60,948 nucleotides of DNA, from contig NZ_JACTVI010000049.1 of assembly GCF_014495685.1 (NCBI RefSeq), forward strand, positions 1,635-62,582, written 5' to 3'. The position numbers and the translations under genes were made by a program. Position 1 is the stretch's first letter; every line of letters begins with the position of its first letter. Origin of the DNA: Streptomyces sp. TRM68367. GTDB lineage: Bacteria > Actinomycetota > Actinomycetes > Streptomycetales > Streptomycetaceae. This document shows, one piece after another, positions 1 to 7,609 of this stretch. The notes below the pieces were generated by a model, which worked only from the letters and a program-made list of their open reading frames with translations, was not told the origin of the DNA and ran no database searches.

Positions 1-640
1 AGACGCTCTCGATGCTGTTGGTCGTGCACACAATCCGGCGTATTTCCGCATCAAACTGCAGGAAAGGCGTGAACTGGGCCCAGCTGGACTCCCAGAGGCG
101 GACGATCGCCGGGTACTTCTTGCCCCAGGTCTCGGCGAATTCCAGGAACCGTGTCGTGGCCGCGTCCTCGGTCGGCGCGGTGTAGACGGGCTTGAGTGCC
201 TTCGCGATCTTGTCCCAGTCCTGCCGGGCCGCGTAACGGAACGACGCCCCGCATGAGGTGAACCACACACGTTTGCACCACAGTTCGGGGCCAGACCTCG
301 CCGACCGCGTCGGGCAGCTCCTTCAACCCGTCGCAGACCAGCATGAGGACGTCCTCAACGCCCCTGTTCTTGAGCTCGGAGAGCACTCGCAGCCAGTGCT
401 TCGCGCCTTCGCCGCCGTCGCCGGCCCACAGGCCGAGGATGTCGCGGTGCCCCTCGGCGGTGACCGCCAGGGCCACGTAGATCGGCCTGTTCGCTACTTG
501 GCCATCGCGAATCTTCACGTTGATGGCGTCAATGAAGACGACTGGGTCTTCCGTTTCGCCGTCCACGAGCCCATCTTGCCAGAACCGCAAGAATCCGTGC
601 CAGATCGTGACGGGCCTGGCAAGACTGAGCGCGTCCCGAG
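1..640 (-). mobile_element. IS256-family transposase remnant, frameshifted and truncated
   Basis: The minus-strand translation carries the core of an IS256/Mutator-type DDE transposase. The first catalytic Asp lies in VVFIDAINVKIRDGQ, followed by RDILGLWAGDGGEGAK and then the second Asp in LMLVCDGLKELP. After CVVHLMR the frame is lost: a run of four C at 247-250 carries one extra base. The homologous sequence (SFRYAARQDWDKIAKALKP, ending RRIVCTTNSIES) continues in another frame to the left edge, so the C-terminus lies outside the window. Upstream of about position 560 I see no recognisable transposase N-terminus, and the methyltransferase begins at 664. It is therefore an inactive remnant, unless the extra base is a sequencing error. 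Confidence 0.85.
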
Positions 641-663
641 TGAACCCGAGTGAAGGAGCCTCG

Positions 664-1293
664 ATGAGCACCACCGATATGAGCACGTTCTGGGACGGCG
701 TCTACGCGGCCCGACCGGCAGTCACCGACCCGCGGCCGAACGTACGACTCACCGAGACGCTCGCGGGCCTGCCGCCCGGCGACGCGTTGGACCTCGGATG
801 CGGCGACGGCGGCGACGCACTGTGGCTCGCCCGCCGGGGGTGGCACGTCACCGCCGTCGACATCTCGGCCGTGACGGTCGAGCGGCTCGCCGGCCTCGCC
901 CGCTCACACGGCCTAGGCGACCGGGTCGTCGCCGAGCGGCACGACCTGCGCGGGACCTTCCCGCGGGGCACGTTCGACGTGATCTGCGCCCACTACCTGC
1001 ACACCCCCTTCGACCTGGACAGGGCAGCCGTCCTGCGCGCGGCCGCGCACGCGCTGCGCTCGGGCGGGCGGCTGCTGGTCGTCGACCACGGCTCGACCGC
1101 GCCGTGGTCGTGGAACCAGGATCCCGACGTCCGGTACCCGACCCCGCAGGAGGTCGCCGCGGACATCGACCTGAACCCGGCGACCTGGACGGTCGAACGG
1201 GCTGACGCACCCCGCCGGATCGCGACCGGACCGGGCGGGCGCACCGCCGAGGTCACCGACCACGTCCTGCTCGTCCGCCGCACCGCCGCCTGA
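664..1293 (+). CDS. class I SAM-dependent methyltransferase
   Basis: This 209-aa protein has a Rossmann methyltransferase fold. Motif I is LDLGCGDGGDALWLARRG at about residues 39-56, followed by the acidic strand-2 end (VTAVDIS). The post-I region includes FDVICAHYLHTPF, and ALRSGGRLLVVDHG closes the core. It resembles the TehB/tellurite-resistance and general small-molecule methyltransferases, but the substrate cannot be read from sequence. The ATG at 664 is chosen because AAGGAG at 653-658 sits 5 nt upstream. The gene is wedged between an IS256 scar and a broken DinB gene, so it looks like cargo or a survivor of insertions. The next gene follows after 38 nt, also with a good Shine-Dalgarno. 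Confidence 0.8.
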   Translation: MSTTDMSTFWDGVYAARPAVTDPRPNVRLTETLAGLPPGDALDLGCGDGGDALWLARRGWHVTAVDISAVTVERLAGLARSHGLGDRVVAERHDLRGTFPRGTFDVICAHYLHTPFDLDRAAVLRAAAHALRSGGRLLVVDHGSTAPWSWNQDPDVRYPTPQEVAADIDLNPATWTVERADAPRRIATGPGGRTAEVTDHVLLVRRTAA

Positions 1294-1331
1294 CCCGGCA
1301 CCAGAGCCGCTCCCCCGCGAAGGAGACAACT

Positions 1332-1516
1332 GTGCCCACCGCCTCCCGCCGCAACCGCCGCCGCGACACCCCGCCGCCCCGGACGGGAAGCAGCGAGATC
1401 GAAACCCTGCGCGGTTTCCTCGACTACCTACGGACCTCGATCGCCGCGAAGGTCGAGGGCGCCCCCGAACCACAGGTCCGAACCGCCGGAGTGCCGTCGG
1501 GCACGAACCTGCTCGG
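1332..1516 (+). pseudogene. truncated DinB/DUF664 (mycothiol-dependent DinB-like) gene, 5' part only
   Basis: A GTG start preceded by AAGGAGAC opens a frame whose first 60 or so residues match the N-terminus of actinobacterial DUF664/DinB proteins: ETLRGFLDYLRTSIAAKVEG, then the signature VPSGTNLLG. In intact proteins this is followed by VKHL and a long helical bundle carrying the metal-binding histidines. Here the similarity stops at about 1516. The open frame runs on to about 1784, but only as an out-of-frame reading of recombinase sequence. The break marks a deletion or insertion joint. DinB proteins of this class are metal-dependent thiol transferases; this copy cannot be functional. Confidence 0.65.
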
Positions 1517-1974
1517 CCCTCACCCTCGCCAGCGCCGCAGCAAGCACCGCACAGACTCACACACCCGAGCAGGCTCAAGCACGCCAGGCGATCAAGGACT
1601 GCGAGCGACGACTCGCCCGCTACCAAGCAGCCCTCGAAGCCGGAGCCGACCCAGCCGTCGTCACCCAGTGGATCAACGAGACACAGAGAGACAAGGAGGC
1701 GGCACGCAGGAAACGCGACGCGCTCCCCACCGTCACCCGGAAGAAGGAATCACTCGACGCGCAACAGATCCGAGAGATCGCTGAGAGTCTTGGAGACATT
1801 GCGCAGCGAATCCAGAGAACCGACGCCGAGCAGAAAGGCCCGCTGTACGAAGCCCTGGGCATCACCATCAGCTACGAACACGCCACGAGGACCGCGACCG
1901 CAAGGTCGAGGCCCTCGTCTCCGTATCGTCAGTGGTTGTGTCCGAGGGGGGACTTGAACCCCCACGCCCGATAA
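1517..1974 (+). pseudogene. serine recombinase/integrase, 3' remnant ending in the tRNA-Leu gene
   Basis: In the frame starting at 1561 the translation gives CERRLARYQAALEAGADPAV, then VTQWINETQRDKEAARRKRD, then a Glu/Gln-rich helical tail. This is typical of the region after the zinc-ribbon and coiled coil in large serine recombinases of Streptomyces. The catalytic and DNA-binding domains are missing. The frame has no start of its own and stops at TAA 1972-1974, inside the tRNA-Leu gene, where it reads CPRGDLNPHAR. That peptide is the usual translation of a tRNA T-arm. An integrase frame ending in a tRNA 3' end is the layout of an element integrated at that tRNA, so this is probably the attachment-proximal stump of a decayed integrative element. 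Confidence 0.6.
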
Positions 1975-2023
1975 AGGGCACTAGCACCTCAAGCTAGCGC
2001 GTCTGCCATTCCGCCACCCGGAC
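1939..2023 (-). tRNA. tRNA-Leu (anticodon GAG)
   Basis: The minus strand folds as a class II tRNA of 85 nt. The acceptor stem is GTCCGGG pairing with CTCGGAC (one G-T pair), with discriminator A. The D-arm is typical of tRNA-Leu, the anticodon stem-loop is GCTAGC-TTGAGGT-GCTAGT with anticodon GAG, and there is a long variable arm and a T-loop GTTCAAGTC. CCA is not encoded. It decodes CUC/CUU leucine codons. Its 3' end overlaps the end of a serine-recombinase remnant on the opposite strand, marking it as a probable integration target. Confidence 0.95.
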
Positions 2024-2164
2024 CAGGTGTCTGCCGCCTTGCCAGGGGTGCCCCTCGCGGCGACAGCCACAACAATACCAAGGTTTCGGAGTGGCTTTCA
2101 CCTGCGTTTCCGTCGCCGGGCGGCGCTCCCGGGGGTGCCGCCCCGGTGGGCCTAGGGTCTCAGC

Positions 2165-3496
2165 ATGGGTGACTGGATGATTGCGTACAGCTCGGCAGCG
2201 GGGCGGCGGCAGCGGGAGCTGTCGCCGCTCAGGGAGCATCTGCGGGACACGTTCTGGTTCGCACCCACCGCGGCGATGGTGTCCGTCTTCGCGGTGTGGG
2301 CGGCGGCGAGCGAGCTCGACGCCGCGATCGTCGGGGCGCTGCAGGACGAACGCGACTACGACACGGTCGAGGACCTGCTGCGGTTCGCGCAGGACGCGAG
2401 GACCGTGGTGACCGCGGTGGGCTCGGCGATGATGACCTTCATCGGCGTGGTCTTCAGCATCTCGCTGGTCGCCGTGCAGATGGCGAGCGGGCAGTTCAGT
2501 CCCCGAGTGGTGCGGATCTTCGTACGGAGCCGGATCACGAAGGCCACCTTCGCCGTGTTCCTGTCGACCTTCCTGCTCACGCTGCTCGTCCTGACCGCGT
2601 ACGACAGCGTCCCCGACCCCCGCCTGGTCAGCTCGGTCCCGCTGGTGCAGTCGGCGCTGACGCTGATCATGGTCGGGCTGAGCCTGCTGCTGTTCGTGCT
2701 GTACGTGAACGCGACCCTGCGGCTGATGCGGATCAGCCATGTGATCGACCGGATCACCGGGGAGTCGTTCCGGGTGGCGGCCCTCACACCTGTGGGGGCG
2801 CCCGCCGATCACGGGGCGGTGCTCGGGCCGGTGACCGGGTGGATCGCGCACGACGGGCGTGCGGGGGTCCTGCGTGACGTGCACGTCGCCCGGCTGGTGC
2901 GGGTGGCACGGCAGTACGGCGTCGTACTGCGGCTGGTGCCGCGGATCGGGGACTTCGTCGTACCCGGCACGCCGGTGCTGGCGGTGCACGGCGGCCAGGC
3001 TCCGCCGCGTCGTGCGCTGCGCTACTCGATGTCGGTGGGCGTGGAACGCACCTTCCACCAGGATCTCGGCTTCGGGCTGCGGCAGCTGGCCGACATCGCG
3101 TTGCGTGCCCTGTCCCCCGCGGTCAACGATCCGACGACGGCCGTACAGGCCCTCGACCGCATCGTGCAGTTCCTGGCGTCCGTGTCCCGGCGGCCGCTGG
3201 ACGCGGCCGTGCACCGCGACCGGCGGGGTGCCGTGCGGCTGGTGCGGCCGGTGCCGGGGTGGACGCAGCTGGTGGATCTGGGGTTCGCGGAGATCCGGGG
3301 GTGCGCCCCCGGCAGTCCGCAGGTGTCGCGGCGCCTGCTGGCCGGCCTCGACGACCTGATGCTGCTGGCTCCCGAGGAACGGCGCGAGCCGCTGGTACGG
3401 CATCGGGAGCTGCTGCGTCAGGCCGTCGAGCGGGACGTCCCGGAGGCAGCGGACCGCGCCTTCGCCCTGGCACCGGACCGCCAGGGCATCGGCTGA
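2165..3496 (+). CDS. DUF2254 family membrane protein
   Basis: This 443-aa integral membrane protein matches the DUF2254 family. It starts with a basic cytoplasmic stretch and a first membrane helix (FWFAPTAAMVSVFAVWAA). The family-typical segment FIGVVFSISLVAVQMASGQFSPRVV follows at about residues 95-120, with further helices at about 128-145 and 155-180. A long soluble C-terminal half begins at about residue 200 and includes YSMSVGVERTFHQDLGFGLRQLADIALRALSPAVNDP, split here in its usual order. The biochemical function of DUF2254 proteins is unknown; a channel-like or envelope role is often assumed. The gene stands alone between the tRNA scar and a convergent aldehyde dehydrogenase. Confidence 0.85.
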   Translation: MGDWMIAYSSAAGRRQRELSPLREHLRDTFWFAPTAAMVSVFAVWAAASELDAAIVGALQDERDYDTVEDLLRFAQDARTVVTAVGSAMMTFIGVVFSISLVAVQMASGQFSPRVVRIFVRSRITKATFAVFLSTFLLTLLVLTAYDSVPDPRLVSSVPLVQSALTLIMVGLSLLLFVLYVNATLRLMRISHVIDRITGESFRVAALTPVGAPADHGAVLGPVTGWIAHDGRAGVLRDVHVARLVRVARQYGVVLRLVPRIGDFVVPGTPVLAVHGGQAPPRRALRYSMSVGVERTFHQDLGFGLRQLADIALRALSPAVNDPTTAVQALDRIVQFLASVSRRPLDAAVHRDRRGAVRLVRPVPGWTQLVDLGFAEIRGCAPGSPQVSRRLLAGLDDLMLLAPEERREPLVRHRELLRQAVERDVPEAADRAFALAPDRQGIG

Positions 3497-3667
3497 CGGT
3501 ACGGCTCACCGCGGCTCGCGCCGTCGTACTGGCCGCGGAGAGCGGCACGCGGCCGACGCCGCCGATCAGCAGGCCGGCAGTGGACCGGGCAAACCGGCGG
3601 CCTCGGCACGGTGCACGCCGCGGGCGCAGCCGGGACCGTCGGTTCCGGCAGCCGGTGGCCCCGTCGT

Positions 3668-5209
3668 CTACGGCACGAGGTGGTACTCCGGGAAGTTCCC
3701 GGGCAGCCGTTCCCCTGCCGGGCCGCGGGTCACGGCCCGTATCAGGAGTTCGCCGCCGACGAACGCGCCTCGCCAGCTCGCGCCGAATCCGCCGAACAGC
3801 TCGTCGCGGTCGCCGCGGGAGCGTGGCCTGCCGTGGCCGACCTTGAACGCGCGGATCTGCGGGGCGAGCCTGTCGTACGTCGCCCGGTCGTCGGTGGACA
3901 GGGTGGCGACCAGCGCGCCGTTGGACGCGTTCATGGCGGCCAGCAGCTCCGCCTCCGTGTCGACCAGGACGATGGTGTCGACCGGGCCGAAGGGTTCCGC
4001 GTGGTGCAGGGGCGAGGACGGGGGCGGGCCGAGGAGCGTGATCGGCTGGACGTACGCGGAGGTGTCCTGGCCGGGCAGGTAGCGCGCGTCGGCCGGGTCG
4101 CCGCGGTGCAGCGGGACGGCGCCGCGGTCGACGGCCTCGGCGACCTGGTCGTGCAGTTCCTTGGCCTTGGCTGCGTTGATCACCGGCCCGAAGTCCAGCC
4201 GCGGGTACGGGTCGTCGGGCTGCTCGACCGCCAGCGGGTGGCCGACCCTGAGCGTGCGGACCGCCGGGAGGTAGGCCGCCAGGAACGCGTCGAACAGCTG
4301 CCGCTGGACGACGAAGCGCGGGTAGGCCGTGCAGCGCTGTTTGCCGTAGTCGAAGAGCTTGGGGACGACGGCTGCGAGCGCGTCCCAGTCCGAGTAGTTC
4401 CAGATGCCCCAGGTGTTGAGGCCCTCCTGCTCCAGGATGTGCCGCTTGCCGAGGTCGGCGACGGCCGTGGCCACCGCGGCGCCGGTGTCGCGCCCGCCGA
4501 CGAAGGAGACGCAGCCGATCTCGGGCGCCCGCACCAGCGCCCGGGACAGCTCGCCTCCACTGCCGCTGACGAGGGTGACGGGGATTCCCTCGCGGGCGGC
4601 GAGCGCCGAGGCCAGGGTCAGGCAGGCGACGCCGCCGTCGGTGGGGGTCTTGGCGATGACCGCGTTGCCCGCCAGTGCCTGGACCAGCATGGCGTGCACG
4701 AGCACGCTCATCGGGTAGTTCCAGCTCGCGATGTTGGACACCGGGCCGTCCAGCGGGGCCCGGCCGGCGAGCATCGGCTCGACGCCGTCGACGTACCAGC
4801 GCACGCCGTCGATGGCCCGGTCCACGTCCGCCTGCGCGAGCCGCCAGGGCTTGCCGATCTCCCAGACGAGCAGGAGTGCGAGCAGTTCGCGGTGTGCGGT
4901 GAGGGCGTCGAGGGTGGCGGCGACGCGGGCCCGGCGTTCGGGCAGGGGGATGTGCCGCCAGGCGCGGTGCTGGTCGAGACAGGCGCGTACGGCCCGGTGG
5001 GCGCTTTCCGCGTCCAGGCGCGGCGGGCCGGCGACGGGGCTGCCGTCGACGGGGCTGACGGCGGGCAGGGTCCTGCCGTCAGCCTGCCAGGCGGCGTTCC
5101 AGAGGTTGAGGACACGGTCGTCCCGGAACGCCTCGGGCGCGGCGGCGAGGCAGCGCCGCCAGGCATCGGTCCAGGACGTGCCGGATTTGAGGGTGAGGGT
5201 GGATGCCAT
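3668..5209 (-). CDS. aldehyde dehydrogenase family protein (divergent)
   Basis: This 513-aa protein has the NAD(P)-dependent aldehyde dehydrogenase fold. The N-terminal region includes VWEIGKPWRLAQADVDRAI and the Asn/substrate-channel segment SNIASWNYPMSVLVHAML. The cofactor motif is SFVGGRDTG. The general-base region is ILEQEGLNTWG, where most ALDHs have ELGGKSP, and the catalytic Cys is in GKQRCTAYPRF. The altered base loop places it in a divergent subgroup, so the aldehyde substrate cannot be predicted. I use the ATG at 5209 (MASTLTLKSG) because similarity begins there; an in-frame ATG at 5233 would add 8 residues. It lies just downstream of the sucCD pair, which is read in the same direction, so it may belong to the same C2 metabolism. 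Confidence 0.8.
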   Translation of the reverse strand: MASTLTLKSGTSWTDAWRRCLAAAPEAFRDDRVLNLWNAAWQADGRTLPAVSPVDGSPVAGPPRLDAESAHRAVRACLDQHRAWRHIPLPERRARVAATLDALTAHRELLALLLVWEIGKPWRLAQADVDRAIDGVRWYVDGVEPMLAGRAPLDGPVSNIASWNYPMSVLVHAMLVQALAGNAVIAKTPTDGGVACLTLASALAAREGIPVTLVSGSGGELSRALVRAPEIGCVSFVGGRDTGAAVATAVADLGKRHILEQEGLNTWGIWNYSDWDALAAVVPKLFDYGKQRCTAYPRFVVQRQLFDAFLAAYLPAVRTLRVGHPLAVEQPDDPYPRLDFGPVINAAKAKELHDQVAEAVDRGAVPLHRGDPADARYLPGQDTSAYVQPITLLGPPPSSPLHHAEPFGPVDTIVLVDTEAELLAAMNASNGALVATLSTDDRATYDRLAPQIRAFKVGHGRPRSRGDRDELFGGFGASWRGAFVGGELLIRAVTRGPAGERLPGNFPEYHLVP

Positions 5210-5400
5210 CGGTGAACTCCGCTCTCGGTGCACAGTCGGGGGCGGGGTGACTGCGTCGGCTGGACCGCGTCGCCGGTTGCCCGGCTGGACGGCCCGGCGA
5301 GCCGCCGTCGTCGCTTGCGGCGCCGTGGGCGCGCGGCTTGCGAGTGCCTTGCTCGGCGTCGTCGGCTGTCGTGTCGCTGCTGCGAGGGGCCTCGCCCCGG

Positions 5401-6297
5401 CTATGGGTGACGTCCCCTCTCTTCCTCCAGTACGGCGAGCACCAGCCGCGCCGTCTCCGTGGGCGTGCTTCCGACCCGTACGCCTGCGCCCTCCAGCGCC
5501 TCCTTCTTCGCCCGTGCCGTCCCGGCCGAGCCGGAGACGATCGCGCCCGCGTGCCCCATGGTCCTGCCCTCGGGTGCGGTGAAGCCGGCGATGTAGCCGA
5601 CGACCGGCTTGGTGACGTGGTCGCGGATGTACGCGGCGGCGCGTTCCTCCGCGTCGCCGCCGATCTCGCCGATGAGGACGACGAGGTCGGTGTCGGGGTC
5701 GTCCTGGAAGGCGGCGAGGCAGTCGATGTGGGTCGTGCCGACGACGGGGTCGCCGCCGATGCCGACGCAGGTCGAGAAGCCGATGTCGCGGAGTTCGTAC
5801 ATGAGTTGGTACGTCAGCGTGCCGGACTTGGACACCAGGCCGATCCGGCCGGGCTTGGTGATGTCGGCGGGGATGATGCCCGCGTTGGACTGGCCGGGAG
5901 TGATCAGTCCGGGGCAGTTGGGGCCGATGATCCGGGTGCCCTTCTGCCGCGCGTACGCGGTGAAGGCGACGGAGTCGTGGACGGGGATGCCCTCGGTGAT
6001 GACGACCGCGAGACCGATGCCGGCGTCGGCGGCCTCGGTGACGGCGGCCTTGGCGAAGGCGGGCGGTACGAAGACGACCGTGGCATCGGCGCCGGTCGAC
6101 CGGATGCCGTCGGCGACCGATCCGAAGACGGGGACGGCCCGATCATCGAAGTCGACCGTGCGGCCCGCCTTGCGCGGGTTGACACCGCCGACGACGTTGG
6201 TGCCGGCCGCGAGCATGCGGCGGGTGTGCTTCATGCCCTCGCCGCCGGTCATGCCCTGGACGAGAACCTTGCTCTCCTTGGTGAGGTAGATGGCCAT
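5401..6297 (-). CDS. sucD: succinyl-CoA synthetase-type ligase, alpha subunit (second copy)
   Basis: This 298-aa protein is a standard-length NDP-forming acyl-CoA ligase alpha subunit. The N-terminal CoA-binding Rossmann region (VLVQGMTGGEGMKHTRRML, GGVNPRKAG) is followed by IIGPNCPGLITP and SKSGTLTYQ. The phosphohistidine motif GHAGAIVSG lies near the C-terminus. It starts 14 nt after sucC ends, so the two form one transcript. Such pairs make succinyl-CoA reversibly from succinate, CoA and a nucleotide triphosphate. Its position next to frc and a ThDP enzyme suggests a dedicated catabolic paralogue rather than the TCA-cycle copy, perhaps supplying a CoA thioester to start the oxalate cycle. 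Nothing in the sequence proves a different acid substrate. Confidence 0.88.
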   Translation of the reverse strand: MAIYLTKESKVLVQGMTGGEGMKHTRRMLAAGTNVVGGVNPRKAGRTVDFDDRAVPVFGSVADGIRSTGADATVVFVPPAFAKAAVTEAADAGIGLAVVITEGIPVHDSVAFTAYARQKGTRIIGPNCPGLITPGQSNAGIIPADITKPGRIGLVSKSGTLTYQLMYELRDIGFSTCVGIGGDPVVGTTHIDCLAAFQDDPDTDLVVLIGEIGGDAEERAAAYIRDHVTKPVVGYIAGFTAPEGRTMGHAGAIVSGSAGTARAKKEALEGAGVRVGSTPTETARLVLAVLEEERGRHP

Positions 6298-6311
6298 ACC
6301 GTCCCGTCCTC

Positions 6312-7442
6312 TCAGGCCGCGGTGGCGAGTTCGGCCGCGCGGAGGGCGGCGCCGTCCATGGTGGTGACCTGCTGGACCAGCGGGTGGGCATGCTCGTCCA
6401 GGATGGCCCGGCCGCGGGCCGCGTTGTTGCCGTCGAGCCGCACGACGAGCGGCTTCGTCAACCGGATGCTGTCCACCGCCTGCGCGATGCCGTCGGCGAC
6501 CGCGTCGCACGCGGTGATGCCGCCGAAGACGTTGACGAAAACCGACTTCACGGCCGGGTCGGACAGGACGAGCGAGAGTCCGTCGGCCATGATGCGGGCG
6601 CTCGCTCCGCCGCCGATGTCGAGGAAGTTGGCGGGGCGGGCGCCGCAGCCGGCGACCACGTCGAGGGTCGACATGACCAGGCCGGCGCCGTTGCCGATGA
6701 TGCCGACCTCGCCGTCGAGCCTGACGTAGTTGAGGCCCTTTGCCGCTGCCGCGGCTTCCAGCGGGTCGTCGTGCGCGGTGTCCTCGATGCCCCAACGGGC
6801 CTGCCGGAAGCGGGCGTTGTCGTCGAGGGTGACCTTGCCGTCGAGGGCCGTGATCTGTCCCTGTGCGGTGCGCACCAGGGGGTTGACCTCGACGAGGAGG
6901 GCGTCCTCGCGGACCAGCACCTCCCACAGCCGCATCAGGACGTCGACGCTCTGCGGCGGCAGTCCGGCCGCGTCCGCGATCTCGCCGGCCCTGGCCGAGG
7001 TGATGCCCTCTGCCGGGTCGACGGGGATGCGGGCCACGGCCTCGGGCCGGGTGGCGGCGACCTCCTCGATCTCCATGCCGCCCTCCGCGGAGGCGATCGC
7101 GAGGAAGCGGCCCGCGGCGCGGTCGAGGACGTAGGAGACGTAGAACTCGCGCTCGATGTCGACGGGTTGGGCCAGCATCACCGTGCGGACCGGGTGGCCC
7201 TTGATGTCCATGCCGAGAATCTGACGTGCGGTCAACTCGGCGGCGGCCGGGTCCGCTGCGAGCTTGACTCCCCCGGCCTTGCCCCGGCCTCCCGTTTTCA
7301 CCTGGGCCTTGACGACGACCCGCCCGCCGAGGGAGCGGGCGATCTCACGGGCCTTCTTGGGTGAGTCCGTCACCTCGGCCCGCGGCACCACGATGCCGTG
7401 TTCTGCGAAGAGTTCCCTTGCCTGGTGTTCGTACAGGTCCAT
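6312..7442 (-). CDS. sucC: succinyl-CoA synthetase-type ligase, beta subunit (second copy)
   Basis: This 376-aa protein begins MDLYEHQARELFAEHGI, the canonical start of ATP-grasp beta subunits. It carries VVVKAQVKTGGRGKAGGVKL (nucleotide binding), EFYVSYVLDR, and the C-terminal ligase domain with NFLDIGGGAS and NVFGGITACD. Its length matches bacterial SucC. It is the first gene of a minus-strand unit, sucC then sucD. It diverges from the ThDP enzyme gene across a 167-bp region that holds palindromic, GntR-type operator sequences, so both units are probably controlled together. The start at 7442 is fixed by the conserved N-terminus. Confidence 0.88.
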   Translation of the reverse strand: MDLYEHQARELFAEHGIVVPRAEVTDSPKKAREIARSLGGRVVVKAQVKTGGRGKAGGVKLAADPAAAELTARQILGMDIKGHPVRTVMLAQPVDIEREFYVSYVLDRAAGRFLAIASAEGGMEIEEVAATRPEAVARIPVDPAEGITSARAGEIADAAGLPPQSVDVLMRLWEVLVREDALLVEVNPLVRTAQGQITALDGKVTLDDNARFRQARWGIEDTAHDDPLEAAAAAKGLNYVRLDGEVGIIGNGAGLVMSTLDVVAGCGARPANFLDIGGGASARIMADGLSLVLSDPAVKSVFVNVFGGITACDAVADGIAQAVDSIRLTKPLVVRLDGNNAARGRAILDEHAHPLVQQVTTMDGAALRAAELATAA

Positions 7443-7512
7443 TACCGGCTCCTGACTCAAAAGTGCCGCACGCCCCCTGGACACCACCCACCGGATGCGG
7501 GATAACAAGGTT

Positions 7513-7551
7513 CATACAGTATTCGTCGACTGTATGCAATGTACTGTCTAC
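7513..7551. promoter_or_regulatory. candidate GntR operator between sucC and the ThDP enzyme gene
   Basis: CATACAGT (7513-7520) and ACTGTATG (7529-7536) form a perfect inverted repeat with an 8-nt spacer. It is followed at 7542-7551 by TACTGTCTAC. The second box, read on the other strand, is GTAGACAGTA; it shares the core GTAGAC with sites upstream of the GntR gene (25.5 kb) and of the formate dehydrogenase operon (28.25 kb). The spacer TTCGTCGAC also recurs at 28.27 kb. Only 167 bp separate the two divergent start codons, so a regulator bound here could act on both. Binding by the local GntR protein is inferred. Confidence 0.6.
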
Positions 7552-7609
7552 GGCCGACGGTGTAGCGCTGAGTGCGTTCCAACCCCCTACGAAGGGACAG
7601 GACTTCGCC

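Noticed and set aside
51..686. Intact transposase reading the continuous minus-strand frame
   Set aside because: After CVVHLMR the continuous frame loses all similarity while the proper sequence continues in another frame; the continuous frame is an artefact of the indel.
1332..1784. A 150-residue Arg-rich protein as a real gene
   Set aside because: Only the first 60 or so residues resemble a protein family; the rest is recombinase sequence read out of frame.
5401..7442. Malate thiokinase (MtkAB) of a serine cycle instead of SucCD
   Set aside because: Sequence blocks match ordinary actinobacterial SucC/SucD and no malyl-CoA lyase, serine-glyoxylate aminotransferase or other serine-cycle gene is nearby.
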